Positions 44,811 through 57,326 of a DNA stretch of 64,000 nucleotides are shown piece after piece. The stretch is from Gaeumannomyces sp. JS-464. Taxonomy: Eukaryota > Ascomycota > Sordariomycetes > Magnaporthales > Magnaporthaceae. Each line of letters opens with the position of its first letter. Positions within the stretch are counted from its first letter, which is position 1. The notes beneath the pieces were generated by a model. It did no database searches, was not told the origin of the DNA, and was given only the letters and a program-made list of their open reading frames with translations. The translations under genes and the position numbers were made by a program. The stretch spans positions 8,742,001 through 8,806,000 of the forward strand of contig NGZR01000002.1 of assembly GCA_002197995.1 (NCBI GenBank), written 5' to 3'.

Positions 44811-47800
44811 GGTGACGGTGGTTGGTTCGGTAAAGGCTGGGAGATGGTTGTTTGTTGGAGGAAAGATGAAGAGGATGTTGGAGCAGGATGTGACGAGAAA
44901 CAGAAAAAAAATCAGGGATGTAGCGATCGGACGTCAAGTCGTCGTATAGGAACGAAGCGAAATGCACTGGGCAGTAATAGCCAAAACGATGGGCAAAGGA
45001 GCGTATGCAAAAGAAAATGATTCCGAGCAGGAAATGCAAAAGGAGAGACTCTGAGTGAGGTGGTGAGTGAGATCTCGAAAGTGACAGCTCAAGGAGAGGG
45101 CAACAGACCCTTATATATCACATCTTCGAGCCGGCCTCGGTGGCCAGGCACAACGGTTGCAGTCCTGAGCCAGGGCCGACGCGGGGTTGCCGTGTATCCC
45201 GTCTCCTTGGTCCAGTCCCTGTGTGGTGCCATTGTCGTAGAGTGTAGTCCCTCACTGCCCCCGGGCCCTGGCAGGACGGGCAGCGCCTTGGATCCGCGGC
45301 AGGGATGGGGTGGAGACAGTTGGGAGCGGCCCCTGTCTCGTCGACAAGGCGTGCCTCGGTCGATGCTGTCTTGGCAGGCTCCTCCATCACGAAAAAAGCA
45401 CTGTCAAGCTAAAACACAAGCGGTTTCGTTTGGCCCGACCTTCCTGAGCTGACAGAGCGGAGGAGAGATCTGATGGTTCGTCTCATTGGCGGTGTCTGTT
45501 TTTCCGTCGTGTTTCCCTCTTTGTTTGCTTGGGCCTGTCAACATCAAATATGGCAATTGGTGCCGATCTACGGGCGGATAGAGAGAGGCTAGCATTTGGG
45601 AATGGAGGACCGGCCGGGGAGATCACACCGTTCAGGTTGCTGGGCGAGCGTGAGCCTTAATTTGCCGGTAGTATTCCTTCTGTTGAGCTCACATCTGCCA
45701 AAGATTCGTGCTATGTAAGACCTGCTTCTCGTCGGCGGGAGGACGAAATGTAGATTCGGTGTTCACATATTTTCTGTCCACCTCAGCCTCTTGGGTAGGA
45801 CCAACATAGTTTGGCAACCGCACCAGTCAAGGTAGCACCAGATCTGATCATTGCGGGAACCTCATCATGCGGTCCGTTGCATGACGTCTGGTTCGTCCCA
45901 TCCTGCCGATGTGTATTTTTTGCCGAGCCAGCCACCAACACCACTTGGAGTTCCCCATCAGCGTTGATGATACCCTGGCGCCAGGATGGCCGTGCAGTCC
46001 GCGGTGCCCGGCAGGAGAGCTGCCCCACACAGCCAGGGCGGCAGCATTGGACCTCTCACCACCTCGGCGATCTCCCGGTGTGGTAACAAAATGTTACTCG
46101 ATCTCAACAGCAGCAAAAACGTGTGAACTCCGTGATAAGATGTGGTAGGAGAAAGCTCGGGTGGAGACGTTTCGCAATGATGGGAGGCGAGAGCATTTCG
46201 CACCAACAGGCCGTCTTACGACGGACGATAAGCCAAGACTTTCAAGCATGAACTCGACAAGGCCCTGGTGCAGCTAGTACAGGGCTACAACGCACGAGAC
46301 ATTCTGTCGTTGTTCTCGTGTTCTGTCAAGTCGTGCGCGATTTTGCCTCGGTAGAGTGCTGAAAGATGGCTGCATGAAGGGGACTGTCGCGTTCTAAAAA
46401 CGGCTTCTGGCGTAGGTTTGCCGAGGTGCAGAACGCCTAGGCTCGGCGGGGTCCACCAACATTGTGGTCAGTCAGCACACGCCATCAAGCCGAACGGCAA
46501 CAAAAATAACACAAGACGCTCCTTGATCCATGGCCCATCCGGGCAATTGTTTTCTTTTTTTTTCCTTTTTTTTTTTTTTTTTTCCCCATTGTGATCTACG
46601 TTGGCAGCCTGGGCACAGCCAAAAAAGGGCACCAAGCAGAGAACGCCCGGGAAAATCCTCCCCACGCTCGACGGGGAGGGGGGCTTGCGCCTTTAATCAG
46701 CACATGGGGAGCATGCCTACAACGCCTGAAGGAGATTGCGGCGCCATGCGGCTCCTTATGGCGACAGGGGGCGGCCAGGTCCCGCTCAGCCTTGGCGCGT
46801 TTCACTGCGACGTTGTCGAGAGGCGCGCGCTGGGCCCGCCCAGGGCGACAGGAAAAGAACACCAGTTGAAGGGCGGTGGGGTAGGGGGTTCCGATTTCGA
46901 CGACGGCGGACCCTGCATAACCGCGCGCTTCCTGGAGTCGGTGTCTCCCCTCCACATGCCCTCCTTCTGTGTATGGATACGGCTTCCGAGGGCAGCGAGC
47001 GCGGGTGAGTGCAGGGTCAACCTAGCCCCGGGAAACGCCGACTGCGCGGGTACCTAGGAAAGGGCTGAGGTGGCGAGTGCGCGGCGTCGGACTTGGGACG
47101 ATATTTGGCAATTGGTATTGTGTGCATTGCCATGTACGCCTCCTCTTGGGCACAAAGTCCGCAGTTGCTAGCCGGGGCCTGTGCGGTCGTTCCGGGCAGG
47201 AGTGATTTGACCGTGGCGACGGGCTTCTTGGCAAGCAAGCCATATGGCAAGGACAGCCGTGGCTTCCCCCTATATGGCACAGACGAATGTGAAAGTTTGG
47301 AGGCTGGTGATCCTTCGGTGGAACGCAAAATTTCCGGCGGGCGAATAGGTATGTGCACATGGAGATACGGAGCCCGATCCTTCGAGTGCGGGCCGGCCGG
47401 TTTGCAGGGTGTTGAGATGCCCGATGGTGACGGCGGGCCGGCAGTCTCGCCGATACTGTTTAATAGACGCAAGCTCCTCTCTCCATTCTTTCATCTGGTA
47501 CTCTCTGCTACTTGGCCTTGTGATGGAGACATAAAGGCAGAGTACCCGGTGAACCCGGCCATTTACCCAGACAGACGTAAACATGTCCCTACAGATAATG
47601 ACAGTACATGCAAAGGACGAACAGTGCTTCTGTGCACATTCGTCAGTCGCTGCAATCGGTACCTGCCCGGCGTTGTTTGACGGCCGTCTGATCTGAAGCC
47701 CTCCTAGCCCTGGGCGCGCACTTCGCAGAGATTGCCGGAGACCGCACCTTCTCGTCCTGGAAGGCTGTTGGTTGAGTGGGTGCACAGGCCGCCCGAAACT

Positions 47801-49051
47801 CGACGCCTATCCTCCTTCTTGCGGGCTTTGGTATTGGACTTCGTAAGAAGACAAGCTGAAGAAAAACATCAGCTGCGCGACCATCGCCCCGTGCTTCTCT
47901 TTGCGGCCGCGCCGGGACCTTACGTGCAGCACCTGGCGGCAAATTTTTTCGGTCTACCTCTTCCATATCTGTAGACCGAGAGGTACGTCTCGTCCTCGTT
48001 GGTCGCCTAGTGCATCCTTAGTGGCAGCCTTGTCTTCTCGACACGAACGACTATCTCGCCCTTCCGTCGTTTAATACCAAGCCGTGTAGAGCGGCCCACC
48101 TGCGAGCTCACGCCTATTCTCCTTCCCTCCCCGTTCCGCCCTGCGCAACGCGCTGTCTCACGCGTGCGGACGGCTGAAAGAGTGGGCGTAATGCTGCTTG
48201 TTCGGTCGTCTTCTACCCACGCTCTTCTGCCCCAGACGATGAACATACGGCGGGTGTGCTGATCTGACACCGAGGCTTCTCTAGCAGGTCGACCACCAGC
48301 GGCCGGCACCGCGTGTTTGTTCGAGCGTCATTTCACCACTCGAGCGCAGCCTGGTGTCGACGCACCTCGGAGCCAACAGTGGCTTTCCAGTAACACCTGA
48401 GCCGCCTCTAGCACAGCTTTACGATAACCGCTCGGTGCTCGAGTCCTTCCATTGGACGGCGGCGGTGCATTCACAGACTTTACAGAGGCACCGGCCTGTT
48501 TCGTCTCTGCAATCCTGCCTCTGGTCCATCACGCATCGCCAGCCCTGCTTTCCGACAAGGCCCTATGGTATCGGTACGCTTGGAGGCCCACGTTCGACAT
48601 AAGGTCTTCTCGACACCGTACGCATCTTGCATCTTGGTGGTCGGCTCCTTTCTGCTCGTTGACATAGGCGCCAGTATAGACGAAGAAACACGTTCGGCCA
48701 TCTTCAGGGGGCGTCTTGGCCAGGGCTGGCCGCACACGGTGGTTAGTTTCCCTCAGGATTGCTGGAGGTGGAGCCACTGGCTAATCAGAACCTCCAGTAA
48801 GACACACATGGCTGGCATGCTCGGCGGCATACCGATCTGGGGTGGACCTGGTTCTTTGTGGCCTTGATGACCGCCACTTGTGGCAATGCCATGCAGGCGG
48901 GCGTGGATGCGGGAGCAGCTGGGAACAAAGCGAGCAGAACAAAGACACAAAACGCCCACAAGGGGCGAGGATCGTTGCATCAAAGTGCTAGGATATTTAC
49001 AGGAAGTCGGAAATGAGGATTATGTGCTCGCGCGGCCGTCTCAGCAATCCC
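44811..49051. other. long gene-poor region
   Basis: Over 4 kb without a supportable gene. The left 300 bp are the AA9 promoter (a TATATA motif at about 45112-45118). A T19 run lies at 46565-46583. The open frame at 47093-47680 begins at TTG and lacks third-position bias. The rest is a mosaic of short frames on both strands. Confidence 0.55.
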
Positions 49052-49562
49052 CTAGGCCTTGATGGTGTACATCTGAGAGTCGGCGACACCAAAGGCCGGG
49101 TCAGGGACCCGCTCGTAGTCGGCCGCGGTGGTCGGGCCACCACGGAAGACCTCGCCGAACCAGTAGCGCCCGCCGGTGCTTCCGCTGTTGATGCCTGCGT
49201 TGTTGATGATATCACGGTGCGGTCAGCAAAGGTCGCCACGAGCTGACCCACACGGCTCGGCGAAGGCAAGCAGGCAACATACCTTGCCAGCTGGTAGTAG
49301 AGGTGCAGTCCCTGAAGCTCTGGCATCTCTCCAGGATGTGGGCGTTCCAGCTCTCGGCGTTATAGGCGGCCAACTCGCCGTTGTAGGCCGCAATAATGTT
49401 GCGGGGGAACAGGCGCGAGCCCGCGAGCCAGTTGTTGGGGGCCGGGAGGTCCACCTTGACTAAGACCTTGGCAGCGGCGGCAGCGTCCGCGGCAGGGGTC
49501 GGCAGGGCCAGCGCGCTCGAGGCGGCGCCGAGGAAGAGGGTGACGGCAGTGGCGAAGTGCAT
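49052..49562 (-). CDS. small secreted protein, two exons
   Basis: Exons 49562-49283 and 49194-49052 join across an 88-bp intron (gtatgt...cgcag) to give 140 residues. The signal peptide is MHFATAVTLFLGAASSALA, followed by LPTPAADAAAAAK, which may be a short propeptide. The mature part has only two cysteines (ERCQSFRDC), is rich in Asn/Ala/Trp/Tyr, and includes NIIAAYNGELAAYNAESWN and, after the intron, GGRYWFGEVFRGG. I do not recognise the family. Size and secretion suggest a lineage-specific extracellular protein. The splice sites restore a single coding-biased frame through to the stop, so the model is good even though the role is unknown. Confidence 0.8.
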
Positions 49563-51672
49563 GGTCACTAGAGCTTGGGGCAATCGATCGACTTGTGCGG
49601 GATGGAAATCAGGCCTGAGATGGGATCTTGGTGATCTGGCTGGGCAAACGCAACAGGATGAGGCAGGGCGGGAGAGGAAGAGGCTCGCCAAGAGATCGCG
49701 GACCGGCCCTTTTTATGGTTGAAGTGGTTACGATGCGACAGGGGGTGGGGAGCGAGCCTCCTGCCTAAAAGGGGAGGTCAGGCAATCTGGGCAAACGCAA
49801 CATGCCAAAAGCAAATCCACTTGTGCTGGAACCATGTGATAGCGAGAAGAAAGCCGTCCTCCCAATGAGAAATAAAGCAATCCGTTGTGCTGGATCCCCG
49901 GACCTCGTGCGATTGAGCAATTGCCGGCTCCCATTCCGCCTGTAGTCTGATTGGAACCGAGTCGACAGATGCGGGCAGCCTCCATCCGGTGTGCTCAATG
50001 CGAAATGATGATGTGTGCTATCTTGCACTTCCCTGCTCGTAGGTAGGTACCTTCTTTTCGGCTCGGGATGATATGAAAAAAGATATCCGTGTACAGGGGG
50101 AGGTACTCGCTATCCGCTATGCGCAAAGTGGTGATCTGTTGGAGGTAGAATCAGGAGCAGGGAACAGAGTGCGTCGCGCCGGACGCATCTCTACCATGAT
50201 CCGAGTTGGAGGCGCGCCCTTGACCCCAATATCGCAGCTTCAAAGGCAGCCCACCAACCATGGACAACACATAGCCCGCGGCTGAGGTCCGCCCGGAACC
50301 GACAGTGCCTTGTGGTGGCGATACTTTCTTACCCGCCCGGTAGCAAGCACAAAGGCGCATCTTTGGGGTGGGGAGGGCTGGTAGGGTGCTCGCTTCTTAG
50401 AACTGCTTAGCTTGCACGGCGCTGGCGCCTGGAAGTTAGGTTGGAGCCTCCAGGGATAAGACGGCGGGTCTGGGGTCTCAGGTGTGGTCCAGCGAGCATG
50501 GCTATCTCCGTGTTTTCAGGCCTGGGGCGACGGGTGCTCCGACGCCGGCCGGGGTCCTAGAAGCGGCCCCGGCCTCGTTCCAAGCACGGAGGCCGGGAAA
50601 GCCTGAAAGACTGAGCCTTTTGGGTCGGCACAACTTTGCTATTGGCGGCGGCTATGTACGCCTGTTCCTCGCATTGGGCTGCAAACAAAGCATTTCTGTT
50701 GGCCGGATATCGCTCGGTGGCCTGGGTGCAAGCTCGGATGCCTCAGAGAAGGGCAGTTGGACGGTTTGTACTCATACGGGCGCGCTAAGAATGCGCCTCC
50801 TGATGTGTATCCTCGTCGGCCCTTAGGTCTAGGCCACCGGCGCGTCTCGGTGTGCAAAGGAAGTATCAGGCTTTGGTCTCCAGAATATCGAGGATGCAGA
50901 GTTTGTACTGGTTGCCACAATACGACGTCCCCAAACAGACCAGGCCATCCTAGAAGCACTAGGGGTCTTCGCCAAGCTGTGAACTTGCGCGATGCCATCG
51001 CGCCGGTCTTTCCTGAGCCGATATCAAGGGCCTAGACAGATAGGTCGGAATTAGGAGTGATAGGGTAGACTTCCGTGGAGGGTAGGAAGTGGAAGTGGAG
51101 GGGGCTCCCTCCAGTGTGGCTCGTAGCGGGCAACCAACATGCTTGCCCAAGGACCCGGAGAGAAGGAGTAATGCCACAATCGGTGGCCATACTGATGCCG
51201 CAGGATGCAAGTGCTCAGCGAGGGAGGAATGGAGGAGCATAGGTCCTGTGCTCTGGTTATGGCATGGCCTGAAGCATCGTTGCCGTGGCGAGTTGCTGGA
51301 GGTCAGGAATTGGGGTAGGCTTACTCAAGACCCGATGGGGGCGGTGTGCCCCCACTCAGGGTGGAGTAGCGCTGTCCAGCATTCATCCAGCACGCACAAC
51401 TTCTTCCCCAGACTTCAGACCTGCCTGGACCTGGTGCATGCTTCCACCTCCCATATTTCTCTGACCTTGCGAGTCACGTCGGCTCTCTCCATCTTTCTCC
51501 ACCGCCCGGGCCTGGAGAAGTGATCGACCGCCAGTCTTTCTTTCTTGCTTGGCCATCTCCAACCGCCCTTCGCCATCTTCAGACTTGCCTCCAATTCTAC
51601 TACCTAAGACGTCTACCAACCCGCCAGAACACCGCGTCTGGTTTCAGGCCGGACTGGGGTCGCGCCGATACC
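49563..51672. other. intergenic
   Basis: The divergent promoter region between the small secreted protein and the FMN dehydrogenase. It contains TAGGTAGGTACC near 50041. No gene was recognised. Confidence 0.55.
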
Positions 51673-53218
51673 ATGGCCCCAAACAAGGGAGTCAGCCATG
51701 CCGAGCTATCCGAGCACAATACAACGGAGTCGTGCTGGGTTGTCATCCACGGCAAGGTGTGGGACGTGACTGGTAAGTGGGCAGCGTCTGCTTGGCGATC
51801 CTGGCTTCTAATCTTCCTAACCCTGGGAGCTACTGGGCTCGCCCACTTCGTGATGTTTTTAGGTGCTGAGATTTGCTATCACCTCCACAGACTTCCTTGA
51901 TGCCCATCCTGGCGGCGCGCAAGTCATTTTGAAGCGTGCTGGAAGCGACCTCACGCGGGACTATGAGAAAGTCCACCACGAGAAGTTGGTGGAGCAAACT
52001 CTGTCATCGGATGCCTGCAAAGGCAAGTGTGACGAGGCATTGGCCAAAATGATAGCCGACGGAGTTCCCATTGCAATGAACCCCGGCCTCGGCCTCGAGC
52101 CGCTCTTCCCGCGCCTGAACGCTATCCTCAACTTCGAGGATTTTCAGCTTGTCGCCAAGTCCTACCTGTCGAAAGAGGCTTGGGCATACTACTCCTCTGG
52201 GGCAGAGGACGAGATCTCCCTCAACGAAGCCCGGGACATTTTCTCCCGCATCACTCTTCGCCCTCGGATTCTTCGCAACGTGAGCACCATCGACACTTGG
52301 TGTGAGATCCTGGGCCGCCTCTCGCCGCTCCCGATCTATATCAGCCCTACTGGTCAAAGCCGCTACGCCCACCCGAAAGGCGACCACTGTATCGCACGCG
52401 CCTGTGGCAGAGAGGGAATCCTCTGGTGTATGCCCACAAGCGTGGACCATGAGGAGGTCTGCCGCAGCCGCGTCGACCCCCTGCAGCCGCTGGCCCTGCA
52501 GTTATACACGGGCCAAGACTACGACAAGGCCCGCGATCTCCTCCGTAAGGTCGAGGCTCTTGGCGTCAGCGCCATCTTCCTGACCGTCGACAGCCCCGTG
52601 ATCGGCCGCCGGGAGCGCGATGACCGCGTCAAGGTAGCCAACGGGGAGGATGTCATGGTGGCCGAGGGCATCGCCAAGGCCGGGAGTCGCCACCTACTGA
52701 ACCCACGCCTGACGTGGGACGACATCAAGTGGATCCGCGAGACCACGAGGCTGCCGCTGGTCCTCAAGGGCGTGCAGACGGTCGAGGACGCCGTGGAGGC
52801 CTATAACCACGGCGTTGACGGAATCGTGCTGTCTAATCACGGCGGCCGGTCTTTAGACACAGCACAATCTCCCATCATGGTTCTCCTGGAGATACGCCGG
52901 CATGCCGCGCACCTGGTGACGGACCCCGCCGTCAAGAGAAAGTTTCAGGTGTTCCTGGACGGCGGCATTCGCCGCGGCACCGACGTGATCAAGGCCTTGG
53001 CGCTGGGCGCGTCGGCCGTTGGCATCGGACGGCCCACGCTGTACGCGCTGACCTGCAACTACGGCGAGGAAGGCGTGCGCCGGCTGATCAACATGCTGCG
53101 CAATGAGATCAAGACCAGCATGGCTCTTTTGGGTGCAGCCAGGTTGGACGAGTTGGTGCCCGCGATGGTGAACGTTGAGCGCCTCGAGTCCGAGGTGCAG
53201 CCCAAGGGTAAGCTGTGA
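51673..53218 (+). CDS. cytochrome b5-FMN 2-hydroxyacid dehydrogenase (cyt b2-like)
   Basis: Probable L-lactate or related 2-hydroxyacid dehydrogenase of the flavocytochrome b2 family. Exon 1 (51673-51772) and exon 2 (51891-53218) are joined across a 118-bp intron, giving 475 residues in an intact frame. The N-terminal heme domain has HNTTESCWVVIHGKVWDV and both heme histidines (DAHPGG and KVHHEK). The FMN barrel begins near NAILNFEDFQLVAKSYLS, includes SSGAEDEISLNEA and ends with the catalytic block VLSNHGGRSLD (His and Arg present) and the FMN-phosphate loop FLDGGIRRGTDVIKALALGA plus VGIGRP. No mitochondrial targeting sequence precedes the heme domain, so a cytosolic or peripheral location is more likely than the intermembrane-space position of yeast Cyb2. 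The stretch around ISPTGQSRYAHPKGDHC differs from the usual family text, so the substrate may not be lactate. Confidence 0.92.
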
Positions 53219-54442
53219 ATCAGCGGGGTGGGAACATGAGGAGGCACGAGAAGATTGATGGGAGGGGTACTATAGCTACACAGGAACATGCTATCGGTAG
53301 GGCCATAGGGGATTACGGATACTGGGACATGATGGGATGGAGGCTAGGACACCAACCAAGATCGACGGTCCAATCACAGGACGGGACAGCTTCCAGAACA
53401 GGCAATTAGTCCAACTTGGCGTAGTGTGGCGAAGAGGCATCAGCACAAACTTTAGGCAGGTATTGGCCACCTTTTCGGGGTGCTTGAGGCGATCGCAACA
53501 CCTCTTCCAGCGAGAAAAACGAAGACAAAAAGAAACAAAGGCAAGGCATGGAGAGAGAGAAGGTCGGGGTGCCCAACTCATGTGACGTAAGCCTGGGGAG
53601 TCATGGGGAGGGGCAGGGCGGAGTTCTTCCCGGAACGTGGAGGAAATTGGGGTAAGCTCCAATAGCCCTGGGAGAATCGCTGAAACGGGCGCTGATCCCC
53701 CACCCAAGGCCTCCAGCTGACGCTAATTTGGCAGTAGTCCGGATTGCTGACCCCCACAAAGCTGGGGGCGGCGGGGAAACCCCATGGGAAGATGTTTGTC
53801 GGTCAGGGGGATGCGAGGGGAGAATGGAGAGCAATGGATGGACGGGTAGTGAAGAGCGGTGTCTACGCTGCTGCTGTGAGAATCCGAGAGTTTTTATGCT
53901 GGGATATTGATTGTGGGTTGCTGTACCTTGGATGTGGGCTGGTTACCAGTTCCTATCTTGCACAGAAGATGCCAATTCGGAACGCAGCACAGAGCCGGCC
54001 CAGTATATGCTGTAGTTCTCGCGGAGTCGAGCTCCGAGGCCAAATAAACCCCGATATCGCCAAGGAGAGGTCAATGCAAAATGGGGGAGATTGATCTTGG
54101 ATGGGACTGCTGTTATACTGGTAAATGGTCTAAGAATCCACCGCAGAGGATCCATAGTGGAGCAGAGCCGCCAATTCCGAGAGAAAATGGGGGAGAAAAT
54201 CCTTCTGCTGCCCCGAGAACTGGTGGATATCTCCACTTCGGGGAGCACGTCGGGGACGGATTCGGGACTGACTCGCGTCTGGCGGCCCTGCGACTGCGAG
54301 CCTTAAGAGGGCGAGGAGAGCCGCCCCCGGGTTCTCACGGGGAAGGGCGAGAGGGCTGTCCAACGTCCAGTTCGCCAGCCGTCTTCCTGACGCTCGACTT
54401 AGGAAAGCCAAATCGCACCGCGAGTGCGAGAAGAGCCCCAGC
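53219..54442. other. intergenic
   Basis: The 3' region of the FMN dehydrogenase and promoter of the MFS gene. No gene or repeat was recognised. Confidence 0.6.
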
Positions 54443-56240
54443 ATGTCGGACGACAACACCACGAAGCGCCCGTCGTTGGCGGAGCACTACGACGACGATG
54501 CCAACGGCAAGGCGGCGGTCGACGCGCCCCGGGTCGGCGCCAACGTCATGCCGGCCAGCCTGGCGGCGCTGAGCCAGGAGGAGTACGACCGCCTGGGGAA
54601 GCGGGCGACGCTCAAGATGGACCTGGTCATCATGCCCATCATGGTCATCATGTACATCCTCAACTACCTGGACCGCCAGAACATCGCCTCGGCCAAGCTG
54701 GCCAACATCGACAAGGACCTGGGGCTCAGCGCCGTCGACTACCAGACTACAGTATCCATTCTTTTTGTCGGCTATAGTGAGTGAGATATTGATGTTGATT
54801 ATATGCGGAAAACAAATAGAATGCTGGGATCTCGAGCTAACGAAAGAAATAGTTCTGATGCAGGTGCCGTCAAACATGATTGTCAACAAAATCACCTGGC
54901 CCGGTTTATACATCTGCGCCGGAATGGGAGCATGGGGTGTCGTTAGCGCCCTGATGGCTGTGGTGCACAACTGTGAGTCCACCCTCGGCATATCCGGCCC
55001 TGACCGTATCTAGTCCCGGATGCGGGCTGCTTTCTGAGGCCGCCTCGGCAAAATGCTGACCAAAGGCGTGCTCCATTCTTCATCGACATAGACGGTGGAT
55101 TGCTCGCCGCACGCATCTTCCTCGGCTTCGTCGAGGCCATCTTTTTCCCCGGAGCGATATACTTCCTTTCGCTGTTCTACAACCGCCGACAGTTCGCCTT
55201 GAGGACGGCGATCCTGTTCTCGGGGTCGCAGCTCGGCAATGCCTTCGGCGGCCTGTTCGCCATTGGTGTTCTCAATCTCGACGGCAGGCACGGGCTCCAA
55301 GGCTGGCGCTGGCTGTTCCTGGTCGAGGGCGTCCTGACGACCGGCCTCGCCATCGCGTTTGCGTTTGTGCTGCCCAATTCCAACAAGAAGATCGTCACAC
55401 TGTCGCAGCTCGAGTGCGAGTGGGTGCAGTGGAACTTTGTGTCGGATCAGGGACAGGAGGACAACTCGGACGAGATCACGGCCATGAAGGGGCTGACGCT
55501 GGCGCTGACCGACGTCAAGACGTGGCTGCTGTGCGGAATCCTATACGCGGTAGGTGACGACGTTCCTTTGCTCCCCTTTTTTGTGTGATGGGTAGCCCTA
55601 AATTAGGGAAGGATAATGACTGACGCTGAGAGAAAAACGCCTGCAGACCTACATCGTTGGTGCCGTGGTCAACTTCTTCCCCTCGGTGGTCGGCGGTCTG
55701 GGGTACGACCGCAACACGACGTACGGGCTGACGGCGCCGCCCTTCATCCTCTGCGTCTTCTGCATGCTCGCCAACGGCTTCCACTCGGACCGGACGCAGG
55801 AGCGGTTCTGGCACATCGTGGCGCCGCTCTTCGTGACGCTTGCCGCCAACGTCATTGCCGTGTCGACGCTGAGCACGGGCGCGCGCTACACGGCCATGAT
55901 GCTGCTGCCAGCCTCGTTCTACTCGAGCGCCGTCGTGACGCTGTCGTGGATCACGGGCACACTGGCCCAGCCGGCCGCCAAGCGCGCCAGCGCCATCGCG
56001 CTCATCAACGCGCTCTGCAACACCCCAAACATCTGGGCCAGCTACCTGTACGGCGGCGCGCCCCGGTACCTGGTCGCCTTCATCGTCAACCTGGCCGCCA
56101 CGGGCGTCGCCATCGGCTTCGCGGCCGCTACGCGTGTCTACCTGGGCAGGCAGAACGCAAAGATTGAGCGCGGCGAGGATCTGGGCAAGAATGGGCCGAC
56201 CAAGGCGCAGGTGGCTGGCGGGTTTAGGTACCTACTGTGA
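54443..56240 (+). CDS. MFS permease, Dal5/anion:cation symporter type
   Basis: Four exons (54443-54776, 54853-54972, 55092-55549, 55647-56240) with introns of 76, 119 and 97 bp give 501 residues; all phases agree. The soluble N-terminus of about 55 residues precedes TM1 (MDLVIMPIMVIMYILNYLD) and the family motif DRQNIASAKLANIDKDL. LMQVPSNMIVNKI and GLLAARIFLGFVEAIFFPG are typical of the Dal5 (allantoate, pantothenate, nicotinate) group. About twelve hydrophobic segments can be counted. The substrate is probably a small organic anion, not identifiable from sequence. The upstream neighbour is a 2-hydroxyacid dehydrogenase in the same orientation, so carboxylate uptake is a possible but unproven link. 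The short C-terminal tail is Lys/Gly-rich. Confidence 0.93.
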
Positions 56241-57326
56241 GCGGAGTCAGCATGTGCGGCTTCCTTGTTGTTTGTAGTCAGTCAAGCCCACGCAGCAAGA
56301 GAATGCTCGTCGTTAGGATCGGTATTGACCAATGATGGGCGACTTCCGCCATCTAGGCGTTAATATTGCTCCACTTGTTGTGAACGACAGGTAGTTGAAG
56401 GAACTAACGCGCCCCATTTGTGAACTGGAAATGAAGTGGAATCATCGATGGATCAATATTTCAGTCGCAAAAGGTTTCACTTCTTCCGAACAGGTGTCAG
56501 GGTTCACGTCAGTCTTTGGGGCATGGAAGCAGCGTCTATAATTAGCGGCTGCGGGACAAGCCGATTACATGGACGGCGACGCCGACACGAAGTCTTGGGG
56601 CTTCCTCGCCGGCGGAATTGCCACGCCGAGCTCCGCGACAATGCTCGACAGTGGCGGTGCGACAGCCGCGTGGTTCGCAGCAGCGGCTCACAAGCGGGAT
56701 CCCGTCAGTTCCCCAGACGGCGGACCAGAGGCTGGCGACAGGTGGCTACTGCAGGTCATGACAGCACGACACACCCCGGCCCCGAACCCCTGTACCCCAA
56801 CCCCCGCTCGACTTCCGTCAGGGGACAGACCTCGGCAGAGGTGGGCACGTGCGTGAGGCACCCCGGTTTTGTTAGCGAGTGTTAATGCCCGCCGTACTGT
56901 CCTGCCAATCTTGCCTAGCTGGTCCCCAACACTTTCTTGTCGTTGCTCCGCACTACGTCTTACGCGCGTAGCCCCATATTCACGCCAAAACGGGCTGCGT
57001 TCTGGCACCACTTGAGGGCGAGGACCCCCTTCAAAGACCGCGTCCGTCCCCGCCTCTCAATTCCTGGGCCCGCGTGCGGAGTTTGTGTGGATGATACGCC
57101 ATACGCCTATCAACCGTGTTTCGGGCCCAAGTCTCCATTCAAACGCTACTATACACGGCCGGCCGAGAGCGAGGCGCGCACCAGCAGCTTGGTCCAAGGT
57201 CCCGGGGGCGTTTGGGAATACGCTCGTTTCTGGCTCGACGCTTTCCCCTCTACCTCTGGGAACAAAAGTCAAAAAGACGCGAGGGAGCAAAGGCTACGCC
57301 AAACTGGCTGCCTCGCCGCGGCCGAG
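56241..57326. other. intergenic
   Basis: Promoter region of the Zn2Cys6 factor; the last 300 bp are probably its leader. No other gene was recognised. Confidence 0.6.

Noticed and set aside
43707..45020. 437-residue plus-strand open frame over the second AA9 gene
   Set aside because: It is the antisense shadow of a GC-rich real gene: Gly/Val/Leu/Ala-rich, no domain, no intron logic.
47093..47680. 195-residue frame with a signal-like start
   Set aside because: Starts at TTG; the internal ATG does not give a signal peptide; codon third positions look random.
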